Positions 61,308 to 64,000 of a stretch of DNA of 64,000 nt are shown piece by piece. The DNA comes from Glandiceps talaboti (taxonomy: Eukaryota > Hemichordata > Enteropneusta > Spengelidae). Numbering within the stretch: position 1 is the first letter of the stretch; each line of letters begins with the position of its first letter. The stretch covers positions 9,457,575 to 9,521,574 of the forward strand of contig NC_135563.1 in the NCBI RefSeq assembly GCF_964340395.1. Direction: 5' to 3'. The notes beneath the pieces were generated by a model. That model searched no databases and had not been told where the DNA came from. It worked only from the letters and a program-made list of their open reading frames with translations. The translations under genes were made by a program, and so were the position numbers.

Positions 61308-61693
61308 ACTTGCTCACAAACAGTGCATTTCTTTAAAATGGCGGAAGTTATTTAAGTAGGGCAATTGTGTAGATAAGCTGAGAAAGGGCTTGTTACCAGA
61401 AATCCACTAAAAAGAAGATAGAAAAGATTAAAAGGAGAGGCAGAGAAATTTGAAGAAGACGATTTTGTAGTGTTTTACTTTTTAAATTGACCGACCGACC
61501 GACCCATAGTTGCCTTTTACAAAGTAGTGAAAAACATTTTTAAAAATAGTGTCATCATTACACACTGCGTTCAATATGAATGCGCAAAAACACATAGGCA
61601 GGTACATACATAAATACATACATACATACATACATACATACATACATACATACATACATACATACATACATACATACATACATACATACATAC

Positions 61694-61736
<43 letters not shown>

Positions 61737-61863
61737 TAAATACATACATACATACATACATACATACATACATACATACATACGTACGTACGTACGTACG
61801 TACGGACGGACGGACGGACGGACGTACGGACGGACGGACATACAGACAGACAGACAGACAGTC

Positions 61864-61936
<73 letters not shown>

Positions 61937-62370
61937 GTCAGTCAGTCAGTCAGTCAGTCAGTCAGTCAGTCAGTCAGTCACAACATAAAATTTTAACCTG
62001 ATGAAAAGTGCAACTTATCTTTCTTGCATGGTTCTGTGCTATCACATTTGGGTAATTTTATGTGTGGGATTAGTTATTTATTTGTATATGGCTGTCTTTT
62101 CTATTAACTGTACCTGTATTCTGTTTTAATCTAGTGTTGCCAGTATGTGAAGCCGGGTGGCAACAGTATCAATCATCCTGCTACTATTTCTCAACTGAAA
62201 GGTTGAAATGGCATGATGCCCGCAGTTACTGTCAAACTATTTCAGCTGATCTTGTTAAGGATGATAACCAGGATCTGAATGACTTTCTGACTGATTATAT
62301 AAGGACGATGGATTTTGGCAACTGTGATCTATTATTTATGTGTAATTATTCAATTGGACTGTTCTATAAG
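59406..62370 (+). CDS. Type II membrane protein with Thr-rich stalk and C-type lectin domain (partial)
   Basis: Exons 59406-59508, 59777-60253 and 62135-62370, all joined in phase 1. Exon 1: short cytoplasmic end, then a membrane span (about residues 10-31, VVLLLYWLTLATFIIFGLMY), donor GTGAGT. Exon 2: Cys-rich segment (KCHCKCCFCHKGECRSC), then 15-residue Thr/Pro repeats (STVFTPTTTKPT, four copies, 60060-60215), a likely O-glycosylated stalk. Exon 3: start of a C-type lectin domain (CEAGWQQYQSSCYYF, WHDARSYCQTISADLV, DLNDFLTDYI). The WIGL and Ca-binding (EPN/QPD, WND) regions are not found, so later exons are missing, beyond the window, or the domain is truncated. A bona fide first exon may precede 59406. 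Membrane lectins of this form act in cell recognition or immunity; the ligand cannot be inferred. Confidence 0.65.
59638..59697. repeat. 30-bp tandem duplication
   Basis: ATACTAAAGTAAAGTTGGAC... repeats exactly once with a 30-base period, inside the first intron of the lectin gene, about 80 bases before the exon 2 acceptor. Confidence 0.9.
61259..61308. repeat. GGC then GAC trinucleotide run
   Basis: ATGGCGGCG... runs into GACGACGAC. A 32-codon poly-Ala/poly-Thr frame follows the ATG, but there is no further support for a gene. In lectin intron 2. Confidence 0.9.
61613..61980. repeat. Compound tetranucleotide microsatellite
   Basis: A chain of tetramer blocks in one register: CATA, CAGA, CATA, CGTA, CGGA, CGTA, CGGA, CATA, CAGA, CAGT. 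Each block differs from the next by one base per unit. All in lectin intron 2. Open frames on both strands are artefacts. Confidence 0.97.
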
Positions 62371-62430
62371 GTTAGTGAATTATATGTTACGCAAACTTAT
62401 TATGCTATATATCAATCTACCTTAATCTAG

Positions 62431-62619
62431 TGTTATCAGAATGTGAAGTTGGATGACAACACAACAAATCATCCTGCTACCATTTCTTAACTGAAAGGCT
62501 GACATGGCATGATGCTCGTAGTTATTGTCAAGCTATGTCTGATCTGGTCAAGAATAATAACCAGGATCTGCCTGTTTTCCTGACTGGGTTTATAAATACT
62601 ATGGATTTCAGCAGCTACA
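62431..62619 (+). pseudogene. Duplicated lectin exon, broken by a nonsense codon
   Basis: The same acceptor (TTAATCTAG) and the same exon as 62135-62370 recur 60 bases downstream of the first copy's donor. It keeps SSCYHFLTERLTWHDARSYC and NNNQDLPVFLTGFI. The Trp of the CEAGW motif is now TGA, one codon is deleted before DLV, and the exon is cut at about 62620 by the tail of a LINE. It cannot supply a working domain. Confidence 0.75.
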
Positions 62620-62621
62620 TG

Positions 62622-62641
62622 TAATAGTAGTAGTAGTGGTG

Positions 62642-62697
<56 letters not shown>

Positions 62698-63420
62698 TTA
62701 GTTATTATTGTGACTTGCAAGTCAATGAGTAGCCCACCCCAATGGACTTATAAATGACCAATAAATACACATTACAGTTACAGTAGGTTGAGAGCACAAC
62801 AAATAAAGAAATACAGGTATAAACTAGCAAAATGAATCAATGTGAACATACAATAGCTCTCTTCATTTATAAAATGCCTTTTCAATAAATTTTGAAAATG
62901 GTTTTACTGGTCTGGAGAAAAAGTAACTTGGTTTTTCTTCCTGTGTCATGGCGGCCTGTAGGTTATTTAGAATAGAGCTCAGATAGTGTTGTCTGAGATC
63001 ATGATATTGAGCACATTCAAACAAAAATGACATTCATCTTCTACTTATTTTAAATTACAAAATCTATAAATTCTCTCATTTACCAACTCGTGCCTTAAAC
63101 ATCCTGTTTCAATACGTATAGTGGTAAGATGCCCATACGAAACTGCCTATAATGACCCTTTCACTTTGAGAACGGACTCGTATACTTATAGAGTTTAAAT
63201 ATTGCAGCTTAAATTTAGCGTATGTTCGCAGTTTAGGCTTGTGATGTAGTTACATATTTGCGTATTTGACAAGTTTTTCTTTATACCAACATCAATAAGA
63301 CTTTGACTCTCCTCATCAATTGTATCAATAATTTTGTGAACATCTGACGACAAATTATTGTACACGTGATCCTGGTTGGCTATTTCCATGTAGTTATTCT
63401 GTCGGCCTTAATTATGAGGT
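62622..63420 (-). mobile_element. Decayed non-LTR retrotransposon 3' end with trinucleotide tail
   Basis: On the minus strand a retrotransposon C-terminal region is readable with stops: GHLTTIRIETG, LRHELVNERIYRFCNLK, stop, VEDECHFCLNV. This is the Cys-Cys-His cluster seen after reverse transcriptase in many invertebrate LINEs. The 3' end reads CAATAATAACTAAA and then about 25 CTA/CCA triplets (62622-62698), the tail. It inserted into the second lectin exon. The family differs from the 39-40 kb LINE, which has an ATGAA tail. Confidence 0.6.
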
Positions 63421-64000
63421 TTGTAAAGATATCATGGACATATATTTCAATTGGTAAAAACTGTTTCATACTAAATACTTTATATGCTTGCTCATATTCG
63501 TACATAAATCTCCTAGTACCTCACCATTAGGATAATGGAAAACACTGTCATAAATAACCAAGACTACGCTAGTGACTGAATTGATCAAAGGGTCATTTCT
63601 GGACCCTCGGTAATAACTCATCCCCCACCCCGTCCCCTCCCCTCTCCCTGTGTGTTGATTTTCGTGCAAACTAATAAGACAAATTACCATAATCTTGGAA
63701 ATTTCTATGTACGTCATTAGTGGATTGTTACTTAAATGAAACGGAGCTTTCCATTGGCCTATTAGCTTAATATTTGTGTCACAAAATATGTGATAATTAT
63801 GGATTCAAAATAGCGTATTCTATTTGCCTCATTAGCATATTGTCTCTACTTTGGAAAATTTCTATCGTGTATTCTAATTATTGCTTCTGTGCAAGAAATA
63901 AATGAAACCAAACTTTTTGCATTTTAATATGTCATTTTGTGAGAACGATTACTCAGGTGCAGCCAACGAACCTGCTGGAGCAAAAGGCTGTGCGTACACG
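63421..64000. other. No gene seen
   Basis: An open frame at 63466-63717 (minus) has no recognisable domain. No further lectin exon (no Trp-Ile-Gly-Leu-like or Trp-Asn-Asp-like coding segment) was found up to the right edge. Confidence 0.4.

Noticed and set aside
61259-61354. Short ATG-initiated Ala/Thr frame
   Set aside because: Trinucleotide repeat followed by a stop after about 32 codons, no splice donor.

Overview
The window is nuclear DNA from an animal, most likely a marine invertebrate. It is AT-rich, with GT-AG introns of about 60 bp to several kb, large tandem repeats, many microsatellites, and scattered DNA transposons and non-LTR retrotransposon fragments. I see no bacterial, viral or organellar gene organisation. 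The phylum cannot be fixed from the sequence alone.

Layout. 1-7.3 kb is gene-poor: an AATC microsatellite, a 167-bp MITE with a 5-bp target duplication, a 1.7-kb minisatellite of about 46-bp units, and a perfect 19-bp-arm foldback bounded by TTAA. 7.4-11.3 kb (minus strand) holds a ladder of very short splice-bounded segments, possibly a mini-exon gene or its decayed remains. 11.9-16.4 kb is a satellite of about 133-bp units with higher-order duplications of 798 and about 662 bp. 17.26-18.54 kb is a non-autonomous DNA transposon. 19.0-20.8 kb is a tandem array of about 151-bp units, each centred on a 19-bp palindrome. 22.9 kb carries a broken Crypton-like (DUF3504-type) fragment.

26.1-45.2 kb (plus strand) is one recognisable housekeeping gene: a BRD8 orthologue, a bromodomain subunit of the NuA4/TIP60 histone acetyltransferase complex. 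I could thread 18 exons in phase to an open frame of 761 codons. Its introns hold microsatellites, a CAGTA array, foldback elements, a 920-bp hAT element with a perfect 8-bp target duplication, and a 5'-truncated LINE nested inside a second copy of the 17-kb transposon.

46.4-57 kb is the most unusual part: four head-to-tail units of about 2.7 kb. Each has an intact two-exon minus-strand gene for a 292-residue coiled-coil protein that I do not recognise. All four keep a perfect RFX-type X-box upstream of the start codon, which suggests, without proving, ciliary or sperm expression. A and C resemble each other, as do B and D. A decayed fifth upstream flank lies at 57.3-57.95 kb.

58.86 kb has a tRNA-like gene with a poor anticodon arm. 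59.4-62.4 kb (plus strand) is a type II membrane protein gene: transmembrane exon, Cys-rich then Thr/Pro-rich stalk exon, and a C-type lectin exon. A second lectin exon directly downstream is broken by a nonsense codon and cut by the 3' tail of a decayed LINE. The lectin gene may run beyond what I can follow.
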